Source: Galbula dea (lineage: Eukaryota > Chordata > Aves > Piciformes > Galbulidae). Taken from it: a DNA stretch of 64,000 nt. Made by a program: the position numbers and the translations under genes. The stretch spans positions 62,001 through 126,000 of the forward strand of contig VWZX01000869.1 in NCBI GenBank assembly GCA_013399015.1, written 5' to 3'. This document shows, one piece after another, positions 1-10,385 of the stretch (position 1 is the first letter of the stretch; each line of letters opens with the position of its first letter). The notes beneath the pieces are model-generated. The model was not told the origin of the DNA and ran no database searches. It saw only the letters and a program-made list of their open reading frames with translations.

Positions 1-631
1 GTCTGGTAAATCACCACCTTGACTTTTTCAGGACAAAAAGAGCTGGGCTGCTCTTCATCCTAGCTGGTGATAGTTCAGAGCATGCAGGCGACATGGCACT
101 GAACACAGCAAAGTCAGCAACATTTTTTTCACTAAATCAGCTGCATGGCAAATAATTTCTTATTAAACAGTCATTAAAATATTTGGGAATAGAGGAAGGA
201 GAGCAGGTGCTTCAGTTATTTCTACAACAGTAGCTTTTTTCACAACTGGGAAATTCCCAGCCAAAGGCTGCTCATTCAGAAAAAGTAGATGTGACTGGGC
301 ATCCATTTTCCTTTCTGTTTCCTTTCTCTTCATTGTTCTTTCTGCTAGGGTTGTGTGATATAATGGAACTTAAATGCTTCAGATGCCACCCAGAAAGAAA
401 AATACAATTTTCTGGTTAGGGCTATTTTTTTGCATAGTACTCTCCAAAGGGTTATCCTGCTTGTTTATATCCCTTTAACCTTCAAGGTACCTTAAACTTT
501 TATAATAGCTTTAACTTCAGATACACTGTACCAATAAACATTCCAGATTTTCTAGTTCAGAATAATTATTTTATAGAATATTTTTAATTACTCTACCAAT
601 ATATCATACTTTGTAGTTAGTACTAAAATGT
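1..631. other. Unique AT-rich DNA, no gene seen
   Basis: This stretch shows no open frame of note, no recognisable repeat and no RNA gene. It is AT-rich with short homopolymer runs and ends at the target duplication of the LTR insertion. Confidence 0.6.
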
Positions 632-636
632 TAATT
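632..636. repeat. Left target-site duplication TAATT of the LTR
   Basis: The five bases TAATT directly abut the left TG end of the LTR, and the same five bases follow its right CA end at 1241-1245. A perfect 5-bp duplication is what an ERVL-type (or some other class) retroviral integrase leaves behind. It fixes the element ends and shows that this is an insertion, not a rearranged fragment. Confidence 0.85.
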
Positions 637-827
637 TGTGATGGTTTGGACCTGGCTCCCTGCCAAATGCCCAAGCTCACAGTGAAAGCCTTCCCCCCTC
701 TTCCCTCTCAGAGTTTTAGAGAAACTACGAGAGAAACTAAAGAGCCCAAAACAACCTGAATTATATCAAAAATATATATACTTACATATATAGCAGTTAT
801 ATACAATTAAAGTACTATGTACACAGT

Positions 828-910
828 AGGGGGAACCCCCCAAGGAAATGGAAAAGGGAAGGGAAAGGGGAAAAAGGGGAAAAAAGGGGAAAAAGGGAAA
901 AGGGAAACTA
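828..910. repeat. Purine-rich G/A tract inside the LTR
   Basis: A short G-run/C-run pair (GGGGG AA CCCCCC) is followed by about 70 bases of alternating GGG/GGGG and A-runs on the plus strand. If the LTR is in minus orientation, this is a pyrimidine tract in its R/U5 part. It is low complexity and probably varies in length between copies. Confidence 0.7.
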
Positions 911-1020
911 AAACAGGTATGTACACTCAAAACCCAGGATAGAACTAATAAAAACAGAATCTTACAACTCTCTTTAAGATAGCAGAGTCACACTGGCCAA
1001 CACCAACTGCTGCCTCTCAA

Positions 1021-1045
1021 GGCCTGCAAGGCCTGCAAGGCTTGA
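1021..1045. repeat. Tandem 10-mer within the LTR
   Basis: The unit GGCCTGCAAG occurs twice in direct tandem and then as a partial third copy. It lies wholly inside the solo LTR, in its CpG-rich half, and looks like a small internal expansion of the LTR. Confidence 0.75.
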
Positions 1046-1134
1046 CTCCTCCGCAGGGGTGAGACCGATAGCAGAGTACCTGCGTCCTCGGATCCACTGG
1101 AAACGAAGAGAGAGCGAAGGCCTCTCCCCCTCCT

Positions 1135-1142
1135 TATTTATA
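1135..1142 (-). promoter_or_regulatory. LTR TATA box (minus strand)
   Basis: On the minus strand the sequence reads GTATAAATAAGG within a G-rich context, about 100 bases from the right end of the LTR. It is the best candidate core promoter of the LTR and the main reason for placing the element on the minus strand. Activity is not shown by the sequence. Confidence 0.55.
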
Positions 1143-1240
1143 CCCCCAGTTACTTAAAAATCGTACGGAATACTGGGAACATGACCACTTCCCTGGTTAC
1201 AAGCTGGTTACCAGGAAAAGGCCTGGGTCAAACCATTACA

Positions 1241-1245
1241 TAATT
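1241..1245. repeat. Right target-site duplication TAATT of the LTR
   Basis: This is identical to bases 632-636 and directly follows the terminal CA of the LTR. Confidence 0.85.
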
Positions 1246-2570
1246 ATATAATACATGGCATTTATTTTGCAATGAAAGTTCTCTTGTAGAATCAAATTAC
1301 TGACCTTTTTCTCATTTAGTAGTATTTTCTTAGCCATCCTATAGCATTTGATGGTGGAATTTAGGGATGTTCTGAGAGCCAGATGAGTTGTTTTCTTGGT
1401 CTTTTTCACCTTAAGTTCTTACCTTCAGGAAACAAAATCCAATGAAATCAAAATGATCTGAAATAAAAATCAAAAGTGACTGGGTTTATAAGCCCATTTC
1501 CCCCACATTATTTCAGATGTTATCTGTTATGTTCATACCACAAATAATCAGGAGGAAAACACTTGGAAGGTCACGTAGGTCAATAAACATCTGGCTTATG
1601 AAGTGTTGCCCTGCTGCCTGTATTATGTTGATAAAATCACTTTAGTCAGGAGAAAGAAACATAGAGCGCAAAATATAAGTGATCAATTTTCTCATCTTGA
1701 CATATGGAAGATTTGCATTTGCAATTTACATTGACATAAATCTCAGTTTATCAAAATGAAATTCTGCCACAGAATCTGAAAGAAAAAGAAATCTAGTGTG
1801 TATGTTTTTGTAGTGCGTTCCCATCTCAGAGTGGGTATAGGGTCCTCTGTGCATTGAGTTGAGACTGTGTAAGAGTGTTTTGTATACTTCTTCAAGCAAA
1901 ACATTTGAAGGCTCTGTGTTTTCCTGCTATGGAAACAATTTTAAGCTGCTCCAAATGCAGATCAGCAGTAGAACCCTGCAGCTATATGTATTCTCATAGT
2001 CATGCTCTTCTCGAAATTCTTTGTGTTTATCTCTCGGGCTTTTACAAATATTTGAAATTCCTGGAGAAAGCTGTCTTCACCTGCACCCACTACAGGATCC
2101 ACTTAAAGAATATTTAATGGGAAAGTACTGTGTTGTTTGTGTTATCAGGAACAGCATGCTTAGCTTTAATTCATGTGGCAGTTAAGTGTCTTTGTGATAA
2201 GTCAGTTTTCTTATTTTTACAGTTGTTCTTTGCATGCTTTTTATGTTGCCTCATGATGTTACTAAACAATTTGCTTGAATAAAGACTTGGTTGATCATTG
2301 GATTTTTAGAAATTTTCTGAATTAAAATATAAATTTGCTTTGGGATAGATTTTTTTTCTGTCTTTCTCAAAGAAAATTCCTTTTTAGTTCTTATAAGGAC
2401 CTCAGTAGACAGCTGTCCAAAAAGAAATGAATGCATGATCTCAGGAAGAGATTCCTGACACTTTCCTTGGCTAGGTGCATTTATCACATATTCAAATGGA
2501 CTGCTGCTTAGAATGGATCCAGGAAAATAGGTAATAGTTTAGGAGCTCCAGTTATTGTGCAATCAAATCT
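1246..2570. other. Unique DNA, no gene seen
   Basis: There is only an 80-codon plus-strand frame (1875-2117) and a 78-codon minus-strand frame (2251-2487). Neither shows a domain, a signal peptide or codon use suggesting real coding sequence. No repeat family was recognised. Confidence 0.55.
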
Positions 2571-2774
2571 GAATTTCTTTACTGAAAGAGTGGCTAGATA
2601 TTGGAATAGGCTGCCCAGGGAAGTGGTGGAGTCACCATCCCTGGAGGTTTTTAAGAAGAGGATAGACGTGTTTCTTCAGGGGATGATTTAGGGGTAAGAG
2701 TAGAGTAGGGCTATCGGTTGGACTAGATGATCTTGAGGGTCCTTTCCAACTGTAATGATTCTGTGATTCTGTGA
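2571..2774 (+). mobile_element. CR1 LINE, 5'-truncated 3' end (young subfamily)
   Basis: This copy holds the last part of CR1 ORF2 plus the 3' UTR. The frame covers the conserved W-N-R-L-P-R-E-V segment, continues through the S-P-S-L-E-V-F-K-K-R motif and stops at the TAG after F-L-Q-G-M-I. The 3' UTR follows with the GGTTGGACTAGATGATCTTG block and two ATTCTGTG octamers. It is about 97% identical by eye to 15962-16173, with roughly six differences in 204 bases. It begins abruptly at GAATTTCTTTACTG, which fits the severe 5' truncation usual for CR1. The coding remnant is open but far too short to function. Confidence 0.95.
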
Positions 2775-4375
2775 ATATGTTTAGATGACAATCTTTTTTC
2801 CATACTCCCAAATTGGTAGACATGATACAAACAAAAATGATAAACCTGCAGTCATTGAAGTAATTCTGTTACAGTCACAAAATTATCACAAGGCATCTAC
2901 CACAGACATCTAATTCTAGTGATTTGCTCCAAGAACCTTTTTTTTAAACATCATGTGGGTTTTTCAAACAATTTTAATGGTAAACCTGAAATTAGTATTT
3001 CTAGAGATTTGGTATTCACATGGTGGGTAATGAAATATCCCCAGTGAGGCGTTATGTTTTGTGGTCATCCCATGTATCCTCCCAAAGAGAAAAAATTTCC
3101 ACTGACCTTTTAGTGTAGGTCTTGGGCAATTAGACAGTAAATACTTACCATAAGAGGCAATAATATCCTCAAGAAGTTGTCATCTGATGTCTATTGGGTA
3201 GATCAGCTTCCAGTTTAGTCAGTTGCTGTCTGATCTGACCACTTCTCATCCTACATTCTGAATACATCACCTCATCTGTACTTATCTGATCACTTTCTCA
3301 GTTTTCACACAGTCAGACAAGCTCATAAAACTGTCCTAAACACCTCTTTCACATCCTTCAACTACTCCAAACAGGTGTGGTGATATATCAAGATTTCATC
3401 ACTGTTGGTCATGGTGGATTTGCTCTTTACTTCCAAGAGTACATTTTCCTGGAAAGCCACAGGTGTGTGCTATGTGCTAGCAGGCAGCAATGACTATCCA
3501 TGGAGAAGAAAGTTCAAACCAGCCTTCTGCTTTCAACTACTTTGAACTGTCAGAACCTCAGGGAGCCAGGCAGGTTCTTATCTCTGCTCCACATGAAGAA
3601 ATGGCCTATAATGTTAGCAAGCTTGGAGTTTTTCAGCTGTCCTTCAGGATAAGTGCATGGCTATGTGTATTGGTTGAATCAGTTGGATTAATATCTCCAA
3701 ATGGTTCTCAGTGCAATTTCCACTCCATAAGTGACCAGTCTTGATGATGACTGCCATGTGGTGCATTTGGTAATCTTAAGTTGTCCTCTTCAGTATCGCT
3801 TAATCTTAGATTAATGTTCACAACACTGAATACCCAGCTTCATGTTGTTTTATTGTGTTTCATGTGTGTTAAAAGCTGTATCAGAGTTGAGAAGAAGGAA
3901 GTTCTGAGGCTTAAGTGACAGCCATTTTCTGTATGATTGGAGGCCTCTTCTGTTCCCATTTATGGTCATTGCAGTCATGTTTGCATGTTGTTACAGAAGT
4001 AGCCAAACCCTGTGAACCTCAAAGGTGAGTCTGCACACTGTGCCCTGTGTCCACAAAATGCGTACCAAGAGCCTCAGCATCACTAGCCCAATGATAAGCA
4101 GCATTTCTGGAACCAGCCAGAACTAATTAAGTCTCAGTTCTGACCCCTGTACTACTGAAGACCTGCACCTGCTTTGATGCTTTAAAAAAAAAAGTATTTT
4201 GTAAAAAATGGATAGCATGGGCAGAATTACTGTAGGACATCTAAGGACACACTACCATCCTGGCTGATGTTATTACACATGATCCACTTCAGACTAATTT
4301 TTTACAATTGCTATGAGAATCAGGAGGCCTTGGGTTTATTTTTAAGCATAGATCTTGCACAATGCGTGAACTTTA

Positions 4376-4417
4376 TACTATATATATTTAAAATCAAAAC
4401 AATAATATATATATATC
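4376..4417. repeat. AT-rich microsatellite
   Basis: Two short (TA)n runs are separated by an A-rich linker. They are imperfect and of no visible function. Confidence 0.7.
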
Positions 4418-4713
4418 ACTATTCCAAGTTAGACTCCTACACTTAAATAAGTGGCCAGCTTTTTGGATAGTTTAGCAATTGCAGCCTCACCAAGTTCAAC
4501 AGAAAAGATTAGCAAGGAACAGGAAGCAACTTCAAGATAAAAAACATAAAGGTAATTTTAACCAGTATTGTATCAACTTAAGGCATCAAACATGCTTTCT
4601 GCTTATGCAGAAAGAAGATGTAGAAAATGTACTCTCAAAATGGATTCTGCTAATTAAGGGGCTCCCTCTTCATCTGTCCACTAGCTGGCAGGCATAGCAA
4701 CACAATCAGCTAT

Positions 4714-4848
4714 CCAGCCAATGCAGCCCTGGCTGCTACCAAATCTCTGCTAAGACGTCCTAGCAACTGTGTGCCAGCATTGCACCGTGCAAATGCATAA
4801 GCATTAGCAGGATCAATCAAACCTGCAGGGGAGTTTTCCATTGGCTGG
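4714..4848. promoter_or_regulatory. Possible regulatory module: opposed CCAAT boxes and RFX-like site
   Basis: CCAGCCAATG at 4714-4723 is repeated as its inverse CATTGGCTGG at 4839-4848, so two NF-Y type CCAAT boxes face each other 115 bases apart. Between them are GACGTC (4754-4759, CRE-like core) and CCTAGCAAC (4759-4767), which matches an RFX half site. An octamer-like TGCAAAT follows near 4787. Motifs of this length arise by chance and no transcript is visible, so this is a suggestion only. A miniature transposon with 10-bp inverted ends is an alternative, but no target duplication was seen. Confidence 0.2.
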
Positions 4849-6237
4849 TGCATAAAGCATTTCACTAGGAGACAGTGAAACACTCGGATACCAAGGTTAA
4901 GTGTGAAGGTACTTGCAGGACTACTTTTTTTTTTATTAAAAAAGAAGCAAAAAACCAACCAGAAATCCCATTATAGAATGCCTAGCAGAGATATTTTTCC
5001 CTTCCCTTCAAGATCTTATTTCTGAGGATTATGCAACTGTACAAGTGCTTGCAGCAGATGCTTAGAATATTCTCACTCTTCTTATGGATTAAATTAATCA
5101 CCTCAAATTTAGGGACAATAGGACTTTACAGATTAGGCTAGTATTCCTGTTTTGATGGTGGGCAGTCGAAAATGTCAGCAGGGATTGAACTATCTGTAAT
5201 GTAGAAGTATACTTTTTTTCCCCAGATACTATGTGTTCAGAAAAATGTCATTGCACATCAACAGTTTCAGTTGATTTAAAAGTCAAAGTGGATTTCTTTA
5301 GTTTTTCATTTTGCTTTTTGCCTTTGCATCTTCCATATAACAAGCTCATAACATTTATTTGGGAGCAAATGTGTTCTTCAGTCAGCAAACCAAGAAATGA
5401 GTTACTCAGCTCCCATTTCATATAAACCTTTAATTCCATGTATATACAGATTCACAATTTCATTTTCTGTCTTGTGTGCATTAGCTAATATATTAACATG
5501 CTTTCCTAGTCTTCTCCTGCTCTTTCACTATTCTGTAGCTGCTGGAGAGACTTTTGTTGGAGCTTTATTTGTAGTGAAGCAAAACCCTGTCAACAGAGTG
5601 CAAGAGCATGTTTAATGGCCTCTAGCTGGCTGCAGATGCCCATGTTTCTGAATAGTACTCGACATCAGAAAACTGAACGTACTATTAATTAAATCTTTCT
5701 TTTCAAATGATGCCAAAATAGAATATTTTCTAGAAAGACTGCACTTTTCCTTCAACATGAAGTAAGATGAAAGACATTTACTCTGTGATTTCATTTGCAT
5801 TCTCTGAAGTGACTCTGTGAAATGGCCTTTGGTAATAAAGAAAGCACTTGTTGCTGAAAACCTAAAACAAAGTATTACTTGTCAGTCTCTATACAGTGTA
5901 TCTGCAAATGTGAGTCTTGCATGTGAAAAACTTGTAGTGGTGTGAAATAGGACATGTAAGGTCACACACTTACTGATTAGAAGGTCCTAAGAGGGAAATT
6001 TTTCCACCACGTTATATCATCCACACCAAATATCTATTTTAAGGTTATTATACAGTAATACATTGAGATTTATATTTAGCATGTGAAAGAGGTGTAGAGA
6101 GTGCTGAATAGAGCTGAAGAGACTGAATTATTTTTTACAGAGTTAAAAATAAAGTGTTTTGAGTTCTGTAACGTAGCACTGAGTTTTACAGTACTTCATT
6201 TTGCACCCCTGCATCCCTATAATGCTACTTGATGACT

Positions 6238-6909
6238 CTATATTTTGAATTCCTTCAAGAGAAATAATAGAATATAGATATATAGAATATAGATGCATTT
6301 TATAAAGTTTTTTTTATTCATAGAAATACATTCTCCATATAAAATATATATATAAATGAAAAAAGGAAAAGAGTGTTTAAATAACGTGTGACTAATCAGT
6401 GAAGTGTTTAGACATTGCTTATTGTCAGAGCAAGCAAGTATATACTTAGCGTTACACAAGTGACATACTGGTTGTGTGGAAGGTGTGCTTGTCCCTGTTT
6501 GCCATATTGGAAGACAAACTGGTGTTTTCCCCCTCTCTTGCAGGCCACATACTGTGCTTTCATTTCCACAAACACAAAGCTGAAAGAAGAATAGATAATG
6601 TGGTCTCAACCTACACAGAGTTAAGATGTGACTGCACCATAAGCTGGGACCTGCAATATATATGCAGCACTTAGGACTCCAGAAGCAGTTCAGGGAAAGA
6701 AGAAACATACTGTTGTGCTCCACTTGGAAAACCCCTTCCAACTCCCATGCAGTCAGAAAAAGGGTAAACACCTCTATGCAAACCCCCAAAGATATGCTGG
6801 CTGGAATTCTGGCAAAGCTTTCTGCACCCTTAATCTCTAACTGCCTGCTCTTGCCTGCCTGCATGAGGAGAATGCATAATGAGACATTGGGATCTGCATC
6901 TCCTCTCAT
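6238..6909 (-). other. Longest unrecognised open frame (223 codons), probably not a gene
   Basis: An ATG at 6909 (minus strand, A at -3) opens a frame that runs to the stop at 6238. Two plus-strand frames (6474-6674 and 6662-6931) overlap it, so the stretch is simply poor in stop codons on both strands. The predicted protein is rich in Cys, Leu and Ile. Its last 60 residues come from an AT-rich, partly repetitive stretch giving I-Y-I-Y runs. No domain, catalytic motif or family match is recognised. It could be an untranslated part of a non-coding RNA, a decayed element or chance. Confidence 0.15.
6271..6294. repeat. Short AT-rich tandem repeat
   Basis: The block AATATAGAT recurs around ATATAG, giving about 1.6 copies of a 15-mer. 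It forms the end of the minus-strand frame at 6238-6909 and explains the low-complexity tail of that frame. Confidence 0.6.
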
Positions 6910-7324
6910 ACTGTGTTGTGAAGACTGCTGAGGAACATATGGATAGCTGGTACAACTCTGTCCTCATTAAGTTACCATGTATTAGAGCTTTCAGGGTACT
7001 AGGGGAATACTTTTCTTCCCAGTGGTCTGTCATATATCTTATTTTAAATTATTAAGTCCTGTTGTTCTAGCTCAAGGACTTTTAGAAACTGTAGGAGAAT
7101 GCTGATGCAAAGCTTTAAAATCCTTTAAAAGCCCAAGTATTTCTGGGAGCAGTCAAATTAACAAAGCTTTATTTGTGAAGAATTGTGCAACTGCATCTTC
7201 AGGGACCTATCAGACTCTATGTTTTTCATGTTAGGTTTATTCATAATGCAACTCTCACCATTCTCCTCTGGACTTTTTAATGCTTAAAAAGTTCATATCC
7301 ACTTTTTGCCTTACTGGAAAAATA

Positions 7325-7506
7325 TTTCCACAGGAATGATGGTGAAACACTGGAACAAGTTACCCAGAGAAGCTGTAGAGTGTCAGTCCACAAAGGTGGT
7401 GCAGTTTTGACTGGACAAATTCCTGAGGAAGCTAGCTAGCCTATTTTGAGAAAGGAATTTGACCAGGTGATCTCCAGGGGCCTTTTCCAACCTAAAGTAC
7501 TCCACA
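7325..7506 (+). mobile_element. Old CR1 LINE 3' fragment
   Basis: The sequence follows the CR1 ORF2 end and 3' UTR in diverged form: an A-C-T-G-G-A-A-C-A-A segment matching the 'H/YWN' region, then ACCCAGAGAAGCTGT, and finally CCAGGTGATCTCCAGGGGCCTTTTCCAACC. The terminal octamer tail is lost, and the reading frame is broken by substitutions and small indels. It is clearly older than the copies at 2571 and 15648. Confidence 0.85.
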
Positions 7507-9080
7507 TTTCTACATAAACAATAGAGTCTTTTTTATACATTTTTTTTTTTTTACACTACTATGCTGCATGTATATACCACTGAATTAGGTTGAAATTGGC
7601 AAAAGGAAAGATTATAAGAAGACAATATACATCATAATTACATAACCCTTATTTCTTTCCAAAGCTAGGCTGCACATGAAAAGAAAGAAAAATAAGTTTT
7701 GTCTGAATAACAGGTTCAAAAATTGCTGAGATACAAAATGTTGTACCTTGCAGATATATTTTCTTTAAATATATTACTTAATTTCAGGCTATACAGATTT
7801 TTGATTATTAGATTAATTAATCTATCATCTATATTAATATGTTCATTTATATTAGTTCTTAGAGTGACAAAAATATCAATTTCAATATGGCAACACTGAC
7901 GTAAATTGCTGAATTAATATCAAGCTAAACAAAAGTAGAATTTATCCCACTGATTTAAAGTTGTTATTCTGAATGTTACCACACTTGACTAATTCTATAC
8001 AGTTTTATCAGAAAGTTATATCTTAAGAAATAAACTATATCTATGCAGTGAAGAAAGCTGTGCCTAAGAAACCAGAAGAGAAACCGTAGCATTTTTTTCA
8101 TGGTGTCAAATAATTATTTCTGTTATTTTGTAGACACTACAACTGTATTCTGCTACTTTCTAGTTTTCATCATTTCATTCATGAGATACAGGATACACAA
8201 CATTAGAGAAGACTGGGGCACATGAAGGCTTATTCTTTTGATGAACATCACTGATGTCATGAACCACAGAGGTGAAGACTGAGGAAACTTGGGACATAAG
8301 ACATGTTCTGCCTGCACTGGACAAACAGATCTCAGGTGGGAGACTGTGTTATTTGGTTATAAATCTAAAACTCCTACTAAATAAGCCTGCATTTTTTTCA
8401 TAGGTGAAACAAGGCTGTAATGCCACTTCTCTAAATGACTGAGATTGGTGATAATGCAGAAAGTGAGAACACACATCTTTAATCTAACTCCAGAAATTAG
8501 TGTAGTTGTAAAACAAACCTTCCTTTGGAAAGTTCTCAATTCTTTCTAGAATAGAAACAATAGAACAAACCAGTTTCTGGTTTGCATGGTGAATGCGCCA
8601 TTCATGTCGTCTGATGGATGTTTGGCATGGCATCCATGCTAAATAAAGCAGAACTCAGCAAAAGAGTTGTATTTTGTGAAGATAAGCATTGCACCCTTTT
8701 CTTTACCATTTTCTCTATCTTTGCAAAGGAAACACTAGAAATAAAGTGTTTCTAAATCAACCACCTAAGATCCCTTTCCATGCTGTTCTAGTGATCCTAG
8801 ATTTGCAATTCTATTGAGACTTAGTGAAATGTATTTCTCTCCAGATGCAATTAACAAAAGCATTTATTATTTTATAACTTTAACCATACAAAAGCGAAAG
8901 AGTTCTTCAGCTGGTGTATACTGATTTGCATCCTTTGATTTCTGAATTTAAAGCTGGTAAAATTGTACATGGTTTTACTGCTATCAAATAGTCCCATTGG
9001 AAACAGCAGGATTACTATATGCTATAGCACTGTGTTACACCTTGAAGGTGTCAGTATCTGGCCTAAGTATCCAAAGTAGT

Positions 9081-9104
9081 AGTATAATCTATAGTATAAT
9101 CTAT
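9081..9104. repeat. Tandem 12-mer, two copies
   Basis: AGTATAATCTAT occurs twice in direct tandem, followed by a partial copy and a related TATAGTTAT about 20 bases downstream. It is a local slippage product. Confidence 0.7.
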
Positions 9105-10355
9105 AGTTATGACAAAATGTATAGTTATAGGCCTGACTCATGGACCTAGCTTGTCTGTGCTTACTGCTGCTCCTTATGAATAGGGGTAGATATACTTTCT
9201 TTTGTAGAAACCCAGCTTTGGAGAAAGTTTGTACACTTGGTGCTCGTGATTGCTTTACCCTGAGCTGTTAAGAATGCCCAATAAGATACTTGTCTCTGGG
9301 CCAGCAATTGCAAGGTGAATGGTAAGGGTGCAGAGAACCTCTCATTTGGCTGGTTAAGCACCTTTAATATTGCTTTTGCTCTACTTCTTCTGGCACAGAG
9401 TTTCTGAACTGATGGCCAGACTCCAAATGATTCTCAGACTTCTAGCCCATATGAAATACACTGCAAACAGAAATATTTATATTATGTCTTCCAGCATTCC
9501 TCAAGGTAACTCAGATTACCATAAGAAGGAGACTATTGTTGCTCATTTTCAGTGTTTCTATGTCTGTACTAGATGACAACCCTTCTCCTGTTTTGGCAGT
9601 CTGCATGATTTTCATGCTCAGATGCCAGCCTCGTATACATAATATATAATAATCTGCTTCCACTAAAACAAGCAATATTTTTCCAGCATTTATGGAGGTA
9701 GGTAGGTGTTGGGTTTTATATCTGGCTCTATGTTTGGGAAAAGCAAGTCACTGGAATACAGCAGGATGTATTAAGCTCTTAAATATGTCTGAATTTCTGG
9801 AGTGTTTCTGGTAACGACAGACTATGGAAGAAGGATGGGAAAGGAAAGTTCTCAGTCACAGTTGACTAAGCTGGTTGGGGAAATTGGTAATTTTTTTAAT
9901 AAGAGAGATTTATTGACATGAGACTATGTCTGAAGGACATGCCCTTTAAAAGGGTTCCTTGCCATAGCAAAAATTGCTAGGAAACTTGCTCCTTGGTCAC
10001 TATGCAACACACCACTGCATGTCCTTTGGCTCTAGGTGCAGCTGGTTAGAGGGTCATTGACCAGCTGCCTATGACAGATAAGTCTCAGAGTGGACATGTG
10101 GGGGACAAGAGGCTAGTGAGTGTGTCTTATAGCCAAAGCATAAATCTTCCTATTTCCAAAGGCCTAACAGTAGTGTTGTATAGAAGTTCCCTTGAACTTC
10201 TATGGAGGCTCCACTCATATGGATAAGGAATGCAACTCTGTCTTCTGTCTCTAGCCAGACAGGGAATTTTATAGCTCTCTGAAAATCCCTGTTGTTGTAG
10301 CTAAGCTGACTGCCTGCACCTGCTTTGAGGAGTTAGAAAAGTACATAGGTAATTC

Positions 10356-10385
10356 TACTCTGTACTGTACTGTACTGTACTGTAT
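10356..10385. repeat. Pentanucleotide microsatellite (TGTAC)n
   Basis: Four perfect TGTAC units plus a partial one run from 10361 to 10384. It is short but perfect, so likely polymorphic in the source species. Confidence 0.85.

Larger units (their letters stand above)
637..1240 (-). mobile_element. Solo LTR of an avian ERVL-like endogenous retrovirus
   Basis: The element starts with TGTGATGGTTTGG and ends with CAAACCATTACA. The two ends are therefore imperfect inverted copies of each other, with the canonical TG...CA termini, as in the avian ERVL LTRs that begin with a TGTCATGGTTTA-like sequence (family knowledge, from memory). It is flanked by TAATT on both sides. No internal retroviral sequence is present, so it is a solo LTR left by LTR-LTR recombination. 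A TATAAATA box on the minus strand (1142 to 1135) in a G-rich setting suggests minus orientation with a short U3. An AATAAA on the plus strand near 948 is the argument for the opposite reading, so orientation is tentative. The half from about 1000 to 1180 keeps many CpG dinucleotides, unlike the flanks, which suggests a fairly young insertion. The exact family name is not claimed. Confidence 0.85.
2775..7324. other. Unique DNA with scattered short frames, no gene seen
   Basis: No exon, RNA gene or repeat family was recognised apart from the sub-features listed separately: an AT microsatellite near 4376, a CCAAT-bearing patch near 4714 and a cluster of overlapping frames near 6238. The frame at 3490-3744 (84 codons) has no family resemblance. 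Confidence 0.5.
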
